From assembly GCF_014490745.1 (NCBI RefSeq), contig NZ_LZEU01000001.1, positions 4,677,501 through 4,741,500 of the forward strand: DNA of 64,000 nt, read 5' to 3'. This stretch comes from Pseudomonas alcaligenes. GTDB taxonomy: Bacteria > Pseudomonadota > Gammaproteobacteria > Pseudomonadales > Pseudomonadaceae. Shown here one piece after another: positions 62,740 to 64,000 of this stretch (position 1 is the stretch's first letter; every line of letters begins with the position of its first letter). The position numbers were made by a program, and so were the translations under genes. The notes under the pieces are model-generated. The model was not told where the DNA came from. It saw nothing but the letters and a program-made list of their open reading frames with translations, and did no database searches.

Positions 62740-64000
62740 GGCTGTGTAAAAACGCTGGCATCGACCTTGCTGTGATTTGATGGACTCAAATCTGCGGGGG
62801 ATGCCGATGAAGCGTTTTATCCAGGGAGAGCACCGAGGCCAAAGCGCGCTGCTTCCCGAGAGCCTGGATGACTACGTGGCGGACACCAACCCGGTGCGGG
62901 TGGTCGATGTTTTCGTCGATGAGCTCGACCTTGGCGCGCTGGGTTTCGATGGTGTCGTCCCGGCTGAAACAGGTCGGCCCGCCTACCATCCTGCCGACCT
63001 GCTGAAGATCTACATCTACGGCTACCTCAATCGCATCCAATCCAGTCGCCGCCTTGAGCGAGAGGCTCAGCGCAACGTCGAGCTGATGTGGTTGACCGGA
63101 CGTTTGATGCCGGACTTCAAGACCATCGCCAACTTCCGCAAGGATAACGGCACGGCAATCCGCGGCGTCTGTCGGCAGTTCGTGGTGCTGTGTCAGCAGC
63201 TCGGTCTGTTCGCCGAAGCGCTGGTGGCCATCGACGGCAGCAAGTTCAAGGCGGTCAACAATCGTGACCGCAACTTCACCAGTGCCAAGCTGCAACGTCG
63301 GATGGAGGAGATCGAGTCCAGCATCAGCCGCTACCTGACTGCGCTAGATACTGCCGACCGACAGGAGCCCGTAGTGGCACAGGCCAAGGCAGAGCGTCTG
63401 CACAGCAAGATTGCCGCCCTGAAAACCAAGATGCAGGAACTGCGAGATATCGAGGCTCAGCTTGAGTCCGCCCCGGACAAGCAGATCTCCCTGACCGATC
63501 CAGATGCCCGCTCGATGATGACACGCGGCACCGGCCTGGTTGGCTACAACGTCCAGGCTGCGGTCGATACGAAGCATCACCTGATCGTGACGCACGAGGT
63601 CACCAACAACGGTGTCGACCGCGACCAATTGAGTGCCATGGCCAAGCAGGCACGGGACGCGATGGGCGTGGAATCACTGTCGGTGGTCGCAGACCGGGGG
63701 TATTTCAAAAGCGAGGAAATCCTCGCCTGCCACGAAGCGGGCATCACCACCTTCGTGCCCAAGGCCAGGACATCGGGCGCCGCAGCAGCTGGTCGCTTTG
63801 GTCGCGATGATTTCATCTACGACGCAGCCCATGACGAGTACCGTTGCCCAGCCGGAGAGCGCTTGGTCTGGCGTTTCTCAACGGTTGAGAAAGGCCTGAA
63901 ACTGCACCGTTACTGGAGCTCGCATTGCCAAGGTTGTGCGTTGAAAGATCAGTGCACGCCAAGCGCACAGCGGCGAGTGAGCCGCTGGGAACATGAGTCG
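62740..64000 (+). mobile_element. IS1182-family insertion sequence, left part
   Basis: The element begins near GGCTGTGTAAAAACGC (62740), typical of this family's ends, and continues beyond the window. It lies just after a fragment of the dispersed Pseudomonas repeat and may have inserted into it. The right terminus and target duplication are not seen. Confidence 0.7.
62801..64000 (+). CDS. IS1182 family transposase, 5' part
   Basis: The first 400 residues of a DDE transposase: MKRFIQGEHRGQSALLPESLDDYVADTNPVRVVDVFVDELDL. The DUF772-type N-terminal helix region (YHPADLLKIYIYGYLNRIQSSRRLEREAQRNVELMWLTG) follows. The DDE aspartates are in VAIDGSKFKAV and VVADRGYFKSEE, and a Cys-rich segment (CQGCALKDQC) starts near the edge. 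The third catalytic residue lies beyond the window. Two in-frame Met codons, at 62801 and 62807, follow a GGGGG run; 62807 gives the family-typical start. Confidence 0.92.
   Translation, partial: MPMKRFIQGEHRGQSALLPESLDDYVADTNPVRVVDVFVDELDLGALGFDGVVPAETGRPAYHPADLLKIYIYGYLNRIQSSRRLEREAQRNVELMWLTGRLMPDFKTIANFRKDNGTAIRGVCRQFVVLCQQLGLFAEALVAIDGSKFKAVNNRDRNFTSAKLQRRMEEIESSISRYLTALDTADRQEPVVAQAKAERLHSKIAALKTKMQELRDIEAQLESAPDKQISLTDPDARSMMTRGTGLVGYNVQAAVDTKHHLIVTHEVTNNGVDRDQLSAMAKQARDAMGVESLSVVADRGYFKSEEILACHEAGITTFVPKARTSGAAAAGRFGRDDFIYDAAHDEYRCPAGERLVWRFSTVEKGLKLHRYWSSHCQGCALKDQCTPSAQRRVSRWEHES

Larger units (their letters stand above)
36668..64000. mobile_element. Genomic island inserted in comM, left part
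   Basis: The island begins where comM homology stops (TGTCGGATTTTG at 36668, after GGCGGTGGC). From here GC content and codon use drop below those of the flanking core genes, and gene content becomes accessory. comM is a documented integration site for Tn7-like Tn6022/AbaR-type islands, which carry their transposition genes near one end only. A terminal TGT fits that type. No integrase, tniA/tnsB-like or other transposition gene lies in the visible 27 kb except the IS1182 copy near the edge. The element type is therefore inferred from the site and terminus, and the right end is not seen. Confidence 0.7.

Overview
The window is a high-GC gammaproteobacterial chromosome segment, almost certainly a Pseudomonas (or very close relative). 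The first 36.7 kb keep the gene order I know from Pseudomonas aeruginosa: algP, algQ, dsbB, hemY-hemX-hemD-hemC, algR-algZ, argH, cyaA, rnk, cyaY, lppL-lysA-dapF-DUF484-xerC, sutA, amtB-glnK, ubiK, comM. No rRNA, tRNA or CRISPR array was found.

Core region (1-36,667). A partial cytochrome c/FTR1 iron permease, a LysE exporter, TerC and an ABC-F ATPase are followed by the histone H1-like AlgP and the anti-sigma-70 protein AlgQ/Rsd. Haem synthesis genes (hemC, hemD with overlapping starts, then hemX and hemY) lie downstream of the algZ-algR two-component pair on the same strand. After argH come small conserved genes, class I adenylate cyclase, a lipase, rnk and frataxin. The lppL-lysA-dapF-DUF484-xerC-HAD operon couples lysine and cell-wall precursor synthesis to chromosome dimer resolution. 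SutA, a YjbQ-family protein, two adjacent ammonium transporters and one PII protein complete the block.

Island (36,668 to at least 64,000). comM is cut after about 282 codons, and the sequence then changes to lower-GC accessory DNA starting with TGT. comM is a known target of Tn7-like/Tn6022-family (AbaR-type) islands. No transposition genes lie at this end, so they and the 3' half of comM should lie beyond the window.

Island cargo, in order: (a) 36.9-42.6 kb, two convergent operons. The plus arm encodes a small acidic protein, an XRE regulator, an ImmA/IrrE-type metalloprotease, a papain-like cysteine protease and a divergent thymidylate-synthase-like protein. The minus arm encodes a DUF4031 protein, a MazG-like pyrophosphohydrolase and a uracil-DNA-glycosylase-superfamily protein, with a divergent XRE regulator and a palindromic operator. 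This is the best candidate here for an undescribed system, possibly a nucleotide/uracil-based defence. (b) 42.6-46.6 kb, a lipoprotein, a candidate ~95-nt structured RNA, an inositol-monophosphatase-family enzyme, an AbrB-like protein and hypothetical genes, one HNH-like. (c) 46.7-60.5 kb, a complete-looking catabolic cluster: pirin, DUF1329 and DUF1302 envelope proteins, an acyl-CoA ligase, a FAH-family enzyme, an extradiol dioxygenase, two flavoproteins, an SCP2-like protein and two TetR regulators. It implies hydroxylation, meta-cleavage, hydrolysis and CoA activation of a hydrophobic phenolic compound. (d) 60.8-64.0 kb, a stand-alone OLD-like ATPase/TOPRIM nuclease and an IS1182-family element that runs off the end.
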